A stretch of 64,000 nt of DNA from positions 247,770,869 to 247,834,868 of the forward strand of contig CM066035.1 in NCBI GenBank assembly GCA_033557465.1, read 5' to 3'. The notes under the pieces are model-generated. The model saw only the letters and a program-made list of their open reading frames with translations, did not search any database and was not told the origin of the DNA. A program made the position numbers and the translations under genes. The stretch comes from Ichthyophis bannanicus (lineage: Eukaryota > Chordata > Amphibia > Gymnophiona > Ichthyophiidae). Shown in pieces: positions 1-11,350 of the stretch (positions within the stretch are counted from its first letter, which is position 1; each line of letters begins with the position of its first letter).

Positions 1-2
1 TG

Positions 3-284
3 GATGCGTTTCTGATCTCGTGGTCCACAGGCCTACTGTATGCGTTTCCTCCCACACCACTAGTGTCCAGGACGCTGTTCAAAGTCCTCAGGGACAAGGC
101 TTCCTTGATTCTCATAGCCCCCAGGTGGCCGAGGCAACCGTGGTTCCCGCTTCTGCTACAGCTGGCGGTGGACACACCTCTTCCTCTGGGGTTTCAACAC
201 GATCTCCTGTCTCAGGATCAGGGGACTCTCTTACACCCCAACCTCCAGTCCCTTCATCTGATGGCCTGGCTGCTGAAAGGGTAG
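3..284 (+). pseudogene. C-terminal tail of DIRS RT-RNase H ORF (A1, partial)
   Basis: An open frame runs in from the window edge and stops at 284 with ..HLMAWLLKG. It is the segment that follows RNase H in all copies here, recognisable by DAFLISWS, LLYAFPPTPLV and LIAPRWPRQPWFP. The same block occurs after the RNase H domains of A2, A4 and C3. It overlaps the start of the recombinase ORF in another frame by about 265 bases, an overlap also seen in the other copies. The upstream part is outside the window, so intactness cannot be judged. Confidence 0.8.
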
Positions 285-1291
285 TCCTGGCTCCCCTACT
301 ACTACCTCGAGAGGTGGACGATGTAGTCTTGGCGTCTCAGCGTCAATCCACCAGGAAATCCTACGCTCTTAAGTGGCGTAGATTCTCCGCATGGTGTGCT
401 CAGCACAGTGAGAATCCCTTCTCGTGCTTGGTAGCGGTAGTGTTGCAATATTTGCTCTACCTCTCCAATCTGGGCCTTAAGTCTAACTCTGTCCGAGTTC
501 ACCTTAGTGCTCTCTCAGCACACCACTCGCCGGTGGACGGCAGGCCTCTTTCCAACCACCCTTTGGTGGCTCGTTTCCTCAGAGGCCTTCTTCTGCTTAA
601 GCCTCCCTTGCGTCCACCGGCCCCTGAGTGGGATCTGAATGTGGTCTTACAGCGGCTTACTTGTCCGCCTTTTGAACCTATGGCTACCTGCCCTCTCCGT
701 TTTCTCTCCTGGAAAACTTTATTTCTGGTAGCTCTCACCTCTGTTAGGCGAGTGAGTGAACTGCAGGCACTAGTGTCTGATCCTCCTTACACTAGGTTCT
801 ACAGGAATAGGGTAGTCCTGCGGACTCACCCTAAGTTTCTTCCTAAACTTGTCTCACCTTTTCACCTCAATCAGGAGGTGGTTCTTCCGACCTTCTTTCC
901 CAGGCCGCATGCCAACCGGGCTGAGATGGTCTTGCATACCCTGGACTGTAGGAGGGCGTTATCCTTCTACCTTGACCGTACGAGGGAGCATCGGAAGGCT
1001 GTTCAGCTTTTCGTTTCTTTTGACCCCAATATGTTGGGGCTCCCTGTCTCCAAGCGTACGTTGTCCATATGGGTCGCTGACTGTATCGCCTGGGCTTATG
1101 GGGCAGCCGGCCTCTCGTTGGAGGGTCGAGTCACGGCTCATCGTGTCAGGGCGAAGGCTGCGTCAGTGGCTCATCTCCGCTCTGTTCCGTTGGCAGACAT
1201 CTGCCGGGCCGCTACTTGGTCTTCCAGCCAGACGTTTGCGGCCCATTACTGCCTTGAGAGGGAGTCCCGCAGGGACAGTGCTTTCGGATAG
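20..1291 (+). CDS. DIRS tyrosine recombinase (A1)
   Basis: A 423-residue ORF for the integrase-like tyrosine recombinase that inserts the circular DIRS intermediate. Residues 1-95 are a Ser/Pro-rich region overprinted on the RT-RH tail. Residues about 100-205 form the core-binding domain (STRKSYALKW, SDLGLKSNSV-like stretches). Residues about 235-415 form the catalytic domain. The expected R-H-R-Y set is present: Arg244 in RRVSEL, His374 and Arg377 in AHRVR, and the nucleophile Tyr410 in AAHYCLE. A TAG at 1289-1291 cuts off about 11 residues compared with sister copies, which continue GQAVLHNLF; this lies after the catalytic tyrosine. The true start is uncertain; the first ATG is used. It is the best-preserved full-length recombinase in the window. 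Confidence 0.88.
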   Translation: MVHRPTVCVSSHTTSVQDAVQSPQGQGFLDSHSPQVAEATVVPASATAGGGHTSSSGVSTRSPVSGSGDSLTPQPPVPSSDGLAAERVVLAPLLLPREVDDVVLASQRQSTRKSYALKWRRFSAWCAQHSENPFSCLVAVVLQYLLYLSNLGLKSNSVRVHLSALSAHHSPVDGRPLSNHPLVARFLRGLLLLKPPLRPPAPEWDLNVVLQRLTCPPFEPMATCPLRFLSWKTLFLVALTSVRRVSELQALVSDPPYTRFYRNRVVLRTHPKFLPKLVSPFHLNQEVVLPTFFPRPHANRAEMVLHTLDCRRALSFYLDRTREHRKAVQLFVSFDPNMLGLPVSKRTLSIWVADCIAWAYGAAGLSLEGRVTAHRVRAKAASVAHLRSVPLADICRAATWSSSQTFAAHYCLERESRRDSAFG

Positions 1292-1452
1292 GCAGTACTC
1301 CATAATCTCTTTGGGGTTTAAGCAACTCCTACCCTCCGGCCCTGGTGTTGGGCTACCGGTCGGGGGCGTTCTCAGAGAAGATTCCTTCATTCTGTGTTGA
1401 CGAGCTAGAGGGAGCTCTTTTTTCCGCTTGGGGTCTCCGGTAGCCTTAAGCT

Positions 1453-1562
1453 GGGGAGTCACATATGTGAGGACTGACTTCCTGCTTGGTCCTGGAGAAA
1501 GAGTAGTTACTCACCTGTAACTGGTGTTCTCCAGGAGCAGCAGGAATCAGTCCTCACAACCC
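1453..1562. repeat. DIRS internal complementary region (A1)
   Basis: This stretch after the recombinase ORF is made of two parts. The first is the reverse complement of the element's left outer end (CATATGTGAGGACTGACTTC, then CCTGCTTGGTCCTGGAGAA). The second is the reverse complement of the right outer end (TTCTCCAGGAGCAGCAGG). They meet at a short palindrome around ACCTGTAACTGGT. This is the diagnostic DIRS arrangement thought to template circle closure. Confidence 0.85.
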
Positions 1563-1642
1563 TCCCTCCTCCCCTTGGAGCTGCAGTCATATGATTTGTT
1601 TTTGCTAATTTTTTGCTGTCTTTTAGCTATGTCATCAGACTG

Positions 1643-1824
1643 AGCAAGATGGCACCCTTGGGCGGGAAGGGGACCGCGCATGCGCGCTGCAGTTCCCAAA
1701 GGCTTTCTTAGAAAGCTGGGGAAATGCTCCGCACGAGGGCTCCGTCGGCGCCGACGTCACCCATATGTGAGGACTGATTCCTGCTGCTCCTGGAGAACAC
1801 CTGTTACAGGTGAGTAACTACTCT
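1643..1824. repeat. DIRS right inverted terminal repeat (A1)
   Basis: Reverse complement of the family A left terminus (compare 6293-6454). Landmarks in order are GACTGAGCAAGATGGCACCC, GGGAAGGGGACC, CCAAAGGCTTTC, GGGCTCCGTCGGCGCCGACG and CATATGTGAGGACTGATTCC. It ends in CCTGTTACAGGTGAGTAAC, which contains a consensus 5' splice donor at 1809/1810. Confidence 0.85.
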
Positions 1825-2247
1825 ATTTCCCCAGTTCACTTTAATATTGGTTAATGGGCTTTTCCACAAAAGAAGTGCAAAAATGCTGAAAAAAACCACA
1901 TAAAAGGGTGATTTAAAAAATGATATAGAACAGTCTTCGAAATATCTTTTCAGTATCTTGTAGTATCCAGTTAGGGTTTCCAAGATTTCATAATAGTCCA
2001 TTAATTAAATAAGTTTCATCATAAACCTCATAACAGCACCCAAGCAAACCATGTAGTATTAGTGTACAGTTCTATGTGAAAACAAAAGTATGTGCAGGAA
2101 TAGGAGCTCAACAAAAAAGCAATGTAAAATAGAAGCTATTATTACATACTTCAACTATATGTCCCCCACCAATGTCTCTATCATCATTGCTCCTTCCCTT
2201 TAAAAGTGCTCCAAAAATATAATGAATAATGCTAATTTTCCATTTCA
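1825..2247. other. AT-rich intronic sequence, unclassified
   Basis: Between two DIRS elements. A 65-codon open frame on the minus strand resembles nothing I know. I see no repeat termini, RNA gene or conserved coding signal, so this is probably original intron or an old decayed repeat. Confidence 0.4.
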
Positions 2248-5200
2248 TCCTGCTAGACCAGTTCAGACAAGCGGGTTGTGTCCCCCCTCCAGCAGATGTT
2301 GGAGACAGAGAAAAACTTCCAGAGCTCTGATTGGCAGGTACTGGCATACCCCTAGGGGTCCTCCTCAGTATTTTCTCTGTCTCCAGCAGATGAAGGTGTT
2401 TTTATTTATCTCTCCTCAATTTTATTATTTTATTACTTTTTTTGTTCTTCCTTTCTCCTGGATGCACCTAGAGTTCACAGAAGGTGTATCTCTGGGTTTC
2501 CCAGGGCATAGCAGGCACTTTTCATAGCCTAATTTGGCTTGCCCTGAGGTGAGCTCCTAATCGTCGAGGTCAGTGCAGCTCCCTCCACCAGGGACTCCCA
2601 GCCACAAACCACGAGGGTCTGCAGGCTGGATGAGGGACAGCTAAGTTCAGTTAATCCTCAAATCGGACATTAACATATGCTGTCTTGTTCTTGGGGCTTC
2701 GGCTACGCTGCAGAAAACTGTAAGTGACAGATCCTTTGCTTCCCCCCCCCCCCTTCGAGATAGCGAGGGGCAGAGCTGGTGTTTTGCCACAGTCGTGGCT
2801 CTGGCTAGCACTCCACTCTCCTTCCGGCTGTCTTCTCTGGAGCCGCGGCTATCAACGGGTAGTTTCGCCGCTGTTTTTGGGAGCTGTTTCATTTTTAATT
2901 ACGTTTCGTGCCATTTTCGGCCGGCGGCCATTTTCGCGAGCGTTTGATCATGCTCCCGATGGCCATTTTCTGAATGGAAAGATTTTGCTTAATCTTTTAG
3001 ATCAATCAGAGTACTCTCGGTTTTTCTTTCTCAGTGTCTGTTACACACATTAGAGCGCGTTTAAATCAAATTCACGGTTTAAAAAAAAAAAAAGAAGGCA
3101 GGGCACAGCCATGCCGGCGTCAGTACATCGCTGCATAGGCTGTAATAGAAAACAGAAGGACTTGTCTGACAGGAAGTGCACAGCCTGTCTCTCCCATCCA
3201 GGGGAATCATCAAGGGGCCCTTCAGTCGCTCTCTCTTCCCTGGACGCCCCTCCAACGTCGCCACCTCCATCTCTAGATGGTCTGCAGTACGTACCCACCA
3301 CGAACGAGTCTCAGGCTGCTCCTCTTTTATCTCCGCAGGCAGCCTTCTCACAACTTGAACCTGGCGCAGGTCCATCAGATGCACAATTTCTGCCGCTGTT
3401 TCGCCAAGCATGGGCCCTTTGGCAATCCGACTCTTCAGATAGGGTTCCTAAGTCTTTGGCTGGCCCAGACAAAGGAACAGGTGCAGCATAACATCTTAAG
3501 CGGCCTCGTAAGTTGCCAGACCGAAAGGGAGTACACCCTGCAGTTTAGGCGACAGACCGGTGGTTCCTGAGGAAGACAATTCCTCGGCGGAAGGCAGCCT
3601 AGGATGTTATGATCGGGAAGATGGGGAGTATTCTCCATCGGACTCTTCAATAACTGTGCCAGAAGGTTCACAGGATATCCATCTTTTCCGGAAGGAGGAA
3701 TTGCCTGCTTTGATAGAACAGGTGGTTGAAGCTCTACGTCTCTCTGACCCACCTGAGGGGGACAGTTCCCAGACACAGTCTCAGGTGGATCCAATTTTGC
3801 AGGGGATACATAAACCATCTAAAGCCTTTCCCTTCCCTGCGGAACTGCAGCAAATGGTGTCTCAGGAGTGGGAAACCTCGCATACTTCTCTGCGTACGGC
3901 ACGCCGTCTTGGACAGCTATATCTCTGGTCCCCAACAGAGATGGAGCGGTGGCTCTCATATCCGAAGGTGGATGCGTTGGTGACAGGAGTGACCAAGCAT
4001 ACCGCTGTTCCTGTTGAGGGTAGTGCAGCACTCCGAGACCAACAAGACCGTAAAGTCGAGAGTCTCTTGAAGACAGCTTTTTCATCTTCGACTGGCGCTG
4101 CAGGAGACTGTTTGTGGGGGCCAGGCGGCCCGGGCCTTATTGCGCTGGATTCAGTGATCCAGCCAGATTCAGTGATCTACCAGTGATCCAGCCAGGGGAC
4201 TTCTAGAATCTGTCACTGCCTTTTTGGCAGACTCCTTCTATGATTTGTTGCTCATTTGGTAGCAGCTGTAACGGTGGCAAGGAGATGGCTATGGATGCGG
4301 CAGTGGGCAGCGGATGCCGCCTCCAAGACAAGCCTCTCGAAGCTCCCTTTTAAGGGGAGACTCCTGTTTGGTGAAGCTCTGGATAAATTGAAGGATCTCA
4401 GGGAAGTTAAGCCTCAATGTCTACCAGAACATCGCCTGAAGACCGCATCATGGCACTCATTCCGGTCTTATAATCAGAACTCTCAACGATTTTCAAGACC
4501 TCGAGATTCCCGCAGATACCGTTCGTATAAGCCTACTCCATCTTCGCTTCCCTTTGGACGCTTTGGACAGAGAACCCAGTCCTTTCGAGGGGCTCGGAAA
4601 GGCAGTGAGTCCTATTCAGGGACAGGAAAGTTCTCCACAACCGCACATCCTTCCCGCTGACGGGACGGGCAGCCCACTTGAGACCCTGCCTCCAGTGGGA
4701 GGTCGATTGGCACTCTTTTCTTGACAGTGGGCAAATATAACCTCCGATCAATGGGTCCTCGACATTATATCGCGGGGCCATTCCCTTGACTACTGGCGTC
4801 CTATTCCCGACGCTTTCCTGCTCTCTCCAGCAGGAGTGCCCGGGAAAAGAGTAGCCATATAAACCACCCTGTGCCGGCTCTTTCTGCTCAACGCCATTCG
4901 TCCGGTAGCAGCCTTAGAAAGAGGGCTAGGCCGCTATTCCATCTATTTCGTGGTGCCCAAAAAGGACAGCTCGTTTCAGCCAATTCTGGATCTCAAGGGG
5001 GTCAACCGCAGCCTTCGAGTTCCACACTTCAGGTTGGAAAAACTTTGCTCGGTCATTCAGGCGGTGTGCAAGGGGGAATTCCTTGCATCTCTTGACCTTG
5101 CAGAAGCATACTTTCACATCCCCATTCGGTACAAGCATCAACGCTTCCTATGGTTCGCAGTTCTCGGGCAGCATTTTCAATTTCAAGCAATGCCCTTTGG

Positions 5201-5700
5201 CCTAGCCTCCACGCCTCAAACCTTTTCAAAGTAATGCTGGTAGTAGCGGCGGTCTTGCGCAAACAGGGAATCCGGATGTATCCTTACTTAGACGATTGGC
5301 TTATTCAAGCGGATCCTCTCCCGGAGGCCCGCAGTACCATATCCATGGTAGTTTCCTTCCTGGAGGATTTAGGTTGGGTAATCAATCGCACCAAGAGCTG
5401 CTTCCAGCCATCACAGCAACTCGACTTTCTAGTGGGAAGATTCGACACCCAGAAGGGTCGCATGTTTTTGACACAAGAGCGCTTCCTCAAGCTGTCGGCA
5501 CAACTTCGCCTATTCATGCTTCACTCCTCTCCTCGGGTTTGGGATTACCTTCAGATCCTGGGAACTATGGTGGCCACCATCGAGCTGGTGCCCTGGGCAA
5601 GGGCTCATATGCACTGTCTTCAGAAGGCAGTTCTCTCGCTATGGTCTTCAATACTTCTAAGTTCGGGTCTTCGACACTGGCATTGGAAATATCAGTCTTG
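2248..5700 (+). mobile_element. DIRS-like retrotransposon, family B (B1), 3' truncated
   Basis: A second DIRS-like family, distinct from A and C. It starts with the terminus GACCAGTTCAGACAAGCGGG, also found in short form at 14793. A hairpin-forming pair follows (CCAGCAGATGTTGGAGACAG near 2281 and its partner CTGTCTCCAGCAGATG near 2380). The order is leader, poly-A tract at 3079-3093, gag-like ORF pieces, then a DIRS-type RT. The RNase H, recombinase and right terminus are missing; similarity stops about 5700. Confidence 0.75.
3111..4660 (+). pseudogene. Gag-like ORF of DIRS family B, broken
   Basis: The reading starts at ATG 3111 (MPASVHRCIGC) after the poly-A tract. Residues 8-28 show a possible zinc-binding pattern, CIGC followed by CTAC. 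A frame change near 3490-3560 leads into an acidic, Ser-rich segment (EEDNSSAEGS..REDGEYSPSD) and then a helical region (EELPALIEQVVEALRLSD, PFPAELQQMVSQEW). After a stop at 4186 the reading resumes at 4256 with a basic, Arg/Ser/Tyr-rich tail (RFSRPRDSRRYRSYKP, FGQRTQSFRGARKG) that looks like a nucleic-acid-binding Gag C terminus. The order and position before the RT fit Gag. It is interrupted by at least two frame breaks and cannot be functional as it stands. Confidence 0.65.
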
Positions 5701-5701
5701 A
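4920..5701 (+). pseudogene. Reverse transcriptase of DIRS family B, frameshifted
   Basis: DIRS-clade reverse transcriptase in two frames that meet near 5230. The first holds YFVVPKKDSSFQPILDLKGV and motif A SLDLAEAYFHI, with the catalytic Asp present, then FGLASTPQTFSK. The second continues VMLVVAAVLRKQG, motif C YPYLDDWLIQA with both Asp present, and the thumb-like region (QQLDFLVGRFDTQKGRMFL). It is the only RT in the window of the DIRS type with both catalytic motifs unchanged, but the frameshift breaks it. RNase H is missing because the element is truncated shortly after. Confidence 0.8.
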
Positions 5702-6292
5702 GGGGTCCAGGGGCTGTACAGGATGCTGGGGATGCATCAACATCAATAGTGGCCCCATCACCCTCAGCATTGAGCATCATTAGAGCTAACCTAGATTGAG
5801 CATCAACCAGTCCCTGCCCTAAGAAAAAGGTTTCATCATCCTCATCATCGGCACCAGAGTCCTATGATTTTGAGCATCAGGCGGAGACCAAGAAGCATTG
5901 GCATCACACTCTGTCAGAGCAAGGTGATGAGAGCATTGAAGCACCATAGTCTCCGATACTGTGAAAGTGACCCCACATAGAAGACCATGCAAGCTCCTCG
6001 ATGTCTGCAAGGTCACTACGGTGTCCAGGGATCCAAGACCAAGTCATCAGTACTCCAGGAGGACATAGCTTCTCTGCTCTGCTCATTCCCTGCATGTTTG
6101 TTGTCAGCCTCCTTTGAGGAGCATGTAGAACAATTCCTTACTCAAAGGATGTCTGTGCTTCAACATCATCAACCATATAAAAAAGCACCCAAGTATGTCA
6201 TTAAAGAGGAATCATATTATTGTGAGCCAGTTTTCAATTATTCAGTAAAACCGAACATCCACTGCTCAGAATTTTGATCATTTACCTATTTT
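5702..6292 (+). other. Possible decayed DIRS gag-like remnant
   Basis: This stretch lies between B1 and A2. It is rich in CATCA/GAGCATC words that look like CpG-decayed versions of the CATCGA/GTCGAC words in the family A and C gag regions. The frame from 5987 reads ..EEHVEQFLTQRMSVLQ.., which I cannot place. No terminus or catalytic domain is visible. Confidence 0.35.
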
Positions 6293-6454
6293 CTCCGGGA
6301 CCAAGCAGGAAGTCAGTCCTCACATATGGGTGACGTCGGCGCCAATGGAGTCCTCGTGTGGAGCAAATCCCCAGCTTTCAGAGAAAACCTTTGGGAGTTG
6401 CCATCACGCATGTGTGGTCCCCTTCCCGCCCAAGGGTGCCATCTTGCTCAGTCT
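6293..6454. repeat. Left inverted terminal repeat of A2
   Basis: Starts CTCCGGGACCAAGCAGGAAG and contains CACATATGGGTGACGTCGGC, CCCCAGCTTTC, CCTTCCCGCCCAAGGGTGCC and CATCTTGCTCAGTC. It pairs with 11672-11862 on the opposite strand. Confidence 0.85.
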
Positions 6455-6696
6455 CCTTTTTTCCGCAGAGCCCTTCGGACGTAGTCCTTGTGTCCCCGTA
6501 AAAAAGTTGATTTTTTTCTTCTTTTTCTCGACCGGTCGACACTGGTGCCTCTTCCTGCCTTCAGCTCGGTATGTCAGTATCGAGTCCATCTCTATTTTTC
6601 ATTTTTTGTCCTTCTTGACTGGCGTTCGCGCCTTATTTTCTTTTTCACTGGCAGCCCCGAGTCTTCGACCTTGCAAGGGGCTGCCAGCGGGTTTAA

Positions 6697-8100
6697 AACA
6701 TGCGATTGGTGTGTGAAACTGATGTCGCTCTCCGAAACGCATGACTGCTGTCTCCAGTGTCTCGGGCCCAACCTAGACCCGTCGGTCTGTGGCCCGTGTA
6801 GGAAAATGTCCTTGAAAGCCCTGAAGAGCCGCCAGCAGCAGCATGATAGGAGTTTCTCCGTGTCCATGCCTCCGAGAGCCAGGACCTCGTCCAAGGCCTC
6901 CAAGTCCCGGGGGGAGCTGTCTGAGCCCAAGCGGCATTGAGGTTCCTCGGAGAAGGGGGTCTCCCTTGAGGGACCATAAGAGGAAGAAGAAATCCTCGAG
7001 GACGGGTTCTCTGGATGGCTCTGAGTGACCCGGTCCCTCCCGGGGCTGGTCGCGGAGCCCTGAGCGCCAGCCGGGATCATTGGAGTCGGAGTGCCCAGTG
7101 AAGATGCCTCATCATGATGCGGATCAACCGAGGCAAGTACCAGCTGTCCTCGTCGAGGACTCCCCTCCAGGGGAACCGGCGTCAGGCCTGACCGTGTCGG
7201 GACCCGAGCCACTGACTGCGGAGACTTCCGGACTCGAGTCCAGAATGGCGGCCTTGGAACGCAGTTTTACTGCCTTCATGGAACAGCAGAGGGCGCTGAT
7301 GGCCGGCCTGTCCGGTTCCTCCGCCCCGACCACTGGGGCCTCGGCGTCGAAGTCGACCCCGGAGGCCGAGCCGATCCTCGAAGCCCTTTGGGCTCGAGTC
7401 GATCCTCGGCCAAGGTCCCTCTCGGCCTCCTGTTCGGGACCGAATGTCCCCCCCGGAGGACATGAGGTTCTTGGACTTTGTGCAGGATATGTCCAAGGCG
7501 TTGGCGTTCCCTGCGGAGTCCGAGGAGGATCTTCGAGCTGATGAGCTCGAGATCCTGCAGTATGAGGCCCCCCCTTGGGAGGCCCTTACTGTACCCGTGC
7601 CTCCGATCCTGGAACAACTGATGCTCCGCATGTGGGAGACACCGGCGTCGGTGCCGGTGGTCAGCAAGCGGCTCGACTCGATGTATCGAGTCCGCCGGAG
7701 CCCTGGGTTTCAGAAGTCACAGCTGCCACACAACTCCATGGGTTGTGGAATCGGCCATGCGCCGGCTGAAGAGCCAGAAGATGCACTCCTCGGTGCCTCC
7801 CAGTAGGGAGGCCCGCAACTTGGATGCCCTTGGCAGGAAGTGCTTCTAGGGTTCAATGCTGACTTGTCGGATCCAGGCCTACCAGCTGTACATGGGCATG
7901 TACCTGAAGGATCTGGCGAAGGAACTTGACGGGTACTCAGCTGGTCTCTTTGGGGAACCTTTGCAGTGCTTCAAGAGCCTGTCTAAAGCCGTCCGTGAGT
8001 GCTCAAAGTTTGTCTTGGGTGACCTATGACTAGTTCGAGTCGGTGGCCTGGGTAGCTGTGGCTGGCATCGATGCACGCCATCAGTAATGGCTGCAGTCGT
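6697..8100 (+). pseudogene. Gag of DIRS A2, broken
   Basis: The N-terminal Cys/His domain reads CDWC, then THDCCLQCLG, then CGPC..KMS, the same spacing as in A3, A4, C2 and C4. The expected ATG (ATGGCTGCCAGCGGG in A4) is GGGGCTGCC here, so the start is lost. A stop follows at 6940. The second conserved domain appears at 7444-7806 (FVQDMSKALAFPAES, EELEILQYE-like, LRMWETPASVPVVSKRLDSM). The third (YQLYMGMYLKDLAKEL) lies near 7880-7930 in a disrupted frame. Gag is expected to package the element RNA; here it is a fossil. Confidence 0.75.
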
Positions 8101-9947
8101 TGGACTGCGAACAATGGGTTCAGGACAAGTTGGTCAATGTCCCATGCCAAGGGGAGAATCTCTTTGGCAAACCCATGACCGACAAGGCTGCAGAATTAGA
8201 GACCGAGTACATGACAAGGACATGGCTCTCCAAAAAGACCTCTGCCCCTTCCCGCAAGAAGGGCTTGGGTAAAAAGCCCTTTTACCTGAGGAAGGGTGCT
8301 GCTTACCAAAGCTACCCCATTTTCAGGCCTCCCTGGTTCCCCAACAGGGGCAGCAGGCCAAGGAACAGGAGTATGGCCCGTGTAAGCAGAAAAGCCCCAA
8401 ATCCCAGGCACCGGCTCCAGCCCAGCCTGGCAGTGGCTTTTGACTCCTACAGTATGGCCACTCTTCCCACAGGAGCAAGGCAGATCACAGGGGTCCGGCT
8501 GGCTCTGTATGCCCACAGGTGGGCAGCCATTATCACCGATGCCTGGGTCTTACAAGTAGTCCAAGACGGCTATCTTCTTCACCTGGCCCAGGTGCCTCCT
8601 CATTATTTTCCAGGAGAGCCCATCAGGTCTCCACTTCACCGGGACCACCTTCTGAAGGAGTTAGCAGGTCTTCTAGAGGATCAAGCAGTAGAACTGATGC
8701 CCCACCACTTGCAGGGAAGAGGCTTCTACTCTAGGTACTTTCTGGTGCCAAAAAGGACAGGAGGCCTCAGACCCATCCTCAACCTGCGCAACCTCAACAA
8801 ATTCCTGGTGAGAGAGAAGTTCAAGATGCTCTCCCTTGGAATATTGCTGCCTTACCTCCGCCAGGGAGACTGGCTATGCTCCTTAAACCTGAAAGATGCG
8901 TATACACACATCCTAATACACCCAAGCCACAGGCAATATCTACGCTTTGTGGTGGGGGGCAGTCATTACCAGTACAGGGTACTTCCCTTCGGCCTTGCCT
9001 CGGCCCCCTGGGTATTCACAAAATGCCTAGCGGTGGTTTCCACCTTTCTCAGGCTCCGAGGGGTCTTTGTATTTCCCTATCTCGGCGACTGGCTCATCAG
9101 GGGTTCCTCGGCCACCAAGGCCCACCAGGCCACAACTCGCACCATCTTGGCGCTGCACCACCTAGGGTTCGTAGTCAATTACTCCAAGTCCAGCCTTACC
9201 CCAACTCAGCAGCTAGAGTTCATTGGGGCCAGTCTCGACACCCTTCAAGCGAAGGCCTATCTGCCTCCAGGCAGGGCAAGCAGGCTTATGGCTCTGACAA
9301 GGCAAGTGAGTCACAAGTCTGCAGTGTCAGCAAGGCGTTTTCTGCGCCTACTCGGGCACATGGCTTCCACAGTCCATGTGACCCAGATGCCCACCTCCAC
9401 ATGCGGATTGCTCAGTGGTGCCTCAGGGATCAGTGGTCTCGGGCCTCTTAGGGACAGGGTCAAAGTATCCAGATGTCTGGTAAGGTCCCTGACTTGGTGG
9501 CTCCAACCACATCACTTGGAGATGGGGATGCCTTTCCAGGTCCCTCTGCACACGAGGGTCCTGACCACAGATGCATCCCTGCTGGGCTGGGGGGCCCATT
9601 GCCAAGGTTTCACTTCTCAAGGAATGTGGTCCCCAAGCGAGAGGACCCAACAAATCAATTTCTCGGAACTTCGTGCCATCCGTCTAGCACTGGAGGTTTT
9701 CAGGCAGCTCCTGGACCACAAATCTGTCCTGGTGCAGACAGACAACCAGGTAGCCATGTTCTGTGTGAACAAACAGGGTGGCACGGGCTACCGCATTCTA
9801 AGTCAGAAGACCCTAGACCTCTGCTCCTTTGCAGTACGGCATGGCATTAGTTTCCGAGCAGTCTATCTGCCGGACCAGGACAACTGGCTGGCAGACAGGT
9901 TAAGCAGGTTCTCCAACCCTACGAATGGCAGCTGGACCGCGGGGTAA
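8100..9947 (+). pseudogene. Gag C terminus plus RT-RNase H ORF of DIRS A2
   Basis: A 615-codon open frame. Residues 1-60 continue the Gag C terminus (CEQWVQDKLVNVPCQGENLF). RT occupies about 190-400 (YFLVPKRTGGLRPILNLRNL; FGLASAPWVFTKCL). RNase H occupies about 480-610 with its acidic residues in TTDAS, SELRAI, QTDNQ and LADRLSR. Motif A reads SLNLKDAY where sister copies read LDLKDAY, and motif C reads YLGDWL instead of YLDDWL, so both RT catalytic Asp positions are altered although the ORF is long and open. RNase H looks complete. A frame break near 9918 separates it from its usual tail (readable at 9980-10204). Confidence 0.85.
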
Positions 9948-11350
9948 CCAGTTGGCTCTTCCAGATTTGGGGGCGGCCGGTGATGGACCTGTTTGTGAGT
10001 CCAGACAATCACCAGTTGCCTCTTTTCTGCTCCAGGCAACCCCATCCGCACAGGGTGGCCACCGATGTGTTTCTGATATCTTGGTCCAGGGATCTTCTAT
10101 ATGCGTTCCCCCCGACACCTCTGGTAGCCAAGACGCTATTCAAGATTCTCCAGGACAGAGCCTCAGTCATCCTTATTGCCCCTCGGTGGCTCAGGCAGCC
10201 CTGATTTCCGCTTCTTCTACAGCTAGCGGTGGAGGCCCCAATCCCCTTGGGGTCCTCCCCACGTCTCCTGTCTCAGGAGGGGAGCTCTCTCCTGCATCCC
10301 AATCTCAGCTCCCTCAATTTGATGACGTGGCTGCTGAAAGGGTAATTCTCACTCCGCTCCTCCTCCCCAAAAACATTGAGGAGGTCTGGCTGGCCTCGCG
10401 GAGGCTGTCGACCAGACGGGCGTACGCCTTGAAGTGGTGCAGGTTTGCCTCATGGTGCAAGGAGTGGGAGGTCGATCCTTTCTCTTGCTTGGTGGGGGGA
10501 GTTCTACAATATCTTCTCCACCTCTCCGATTTGGGCCTCAAGTCCAACTCTGTGAGCGTACACCTCAGTGCCCTTGCGGCGCATCACTTTTCAGTGGATG
10601 GGAAGCCTCTCTCCGCCCACCCATTGGTCTCTCGGTTCCTGAGAAGCTTACTTCTCTTGAAACCCCCGGTGCGTCCTCTGGTGACCAAGTGGGATCTCAA
10701 TGTGGTGTTAGGGCAGCTTACCAAGCCGCCTTTTGAGCCAATGGCTACCTGTCATCTGCATTATCTTTCTTGGATGGTGGTTTTCCTGGTGGCACTCACA
10801 TCCGCTCGGATAGACCCTACACCAGGTTCTATAGGAACTGGGTGGTGCTTCGGATGCACCCCAAGTTCCTTCAGAAAGTGGTCTCCTCGTTCCATCTCAA
10901 CCAGGAGGTGGTTCTGCCTTTTTTCTTTCCCAGACTGCATGCCAGTCGGGCAGAGTCGGTCCTGCACACCCTGGACTGTAAGAGGGCATTGGCCTTCTAT
11001 ATCCAGCGTATGCAAGAGCATTGGAAGGCTTCCCAGCTTTTTGTTTCTTACGACCCCGGTAAGCTGGGGGTGGCGGTATCTAAGCATACGCTGTCCACCT
11101 GGGTTGCAGACTGCCTTGTGTGGGCATACAGGGCAGCCGAGCTTCCAATGGAGGGTCGGGTTACAGCCCATAGGGTCAGGGCCATGGCGGCATCAGTAGC
11201 TCATTTGCGCTCTGTCCTTTGGCAGACATCTGTCGGGCCGCTACCTGGTCTTCAAGTCAGACTTTCACAACCCCTTACTGCCTGGACAGGGAGTCCCGGC
11301 GGGACAGTGTCTTCGGCCAGGCTGTACTCCATAACCTTTTCGAGGTATAG
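9925..11350 (+). pseudogene. Tyrosine recombinase of DIRS A2, broken
   Basis: The core-binding region is readable at about 10360-10760 (LSTRRAYALKWCRF, SDLGLKSNSVSVHLSAL). At about 10806 a short deletion removes the Box I block that reads RRVSELQALVSDP in sister copies, taking the catalytic Arg and shifting the frame. The rest of the catalytic domain follows in another frame from 10770 (SVHTLDC-like, AHRVRAMAASVAHLRS). A one-base loss near 11213 shifts it again before the Tyr motif. The terminal stop expected from sisters is at 11348-11350. Confidence 0.85.

Larger units (their letters stand above)
1..1824 (+). mobile_element. DIRS retrotransposon A1, right part
   Basis: The window opens inside a DIRS-type tyrosine-recombinase retrotransposon of what I call family A. 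What remains, in order, is the tail of the RT-RNase H ORF, the whole recombinase ORF, the internal complementary region and the right inverted terminal repeat. The left part lies outside the window. The family is recognised by the GTCGGCGCCGAC palindrome in its termini and by close protein similarity to the more complete copies at 6293-11862 and 30997-40225. Like other DIRS elements it shows no target-site duplication that I can see. Confidence 0.9.
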
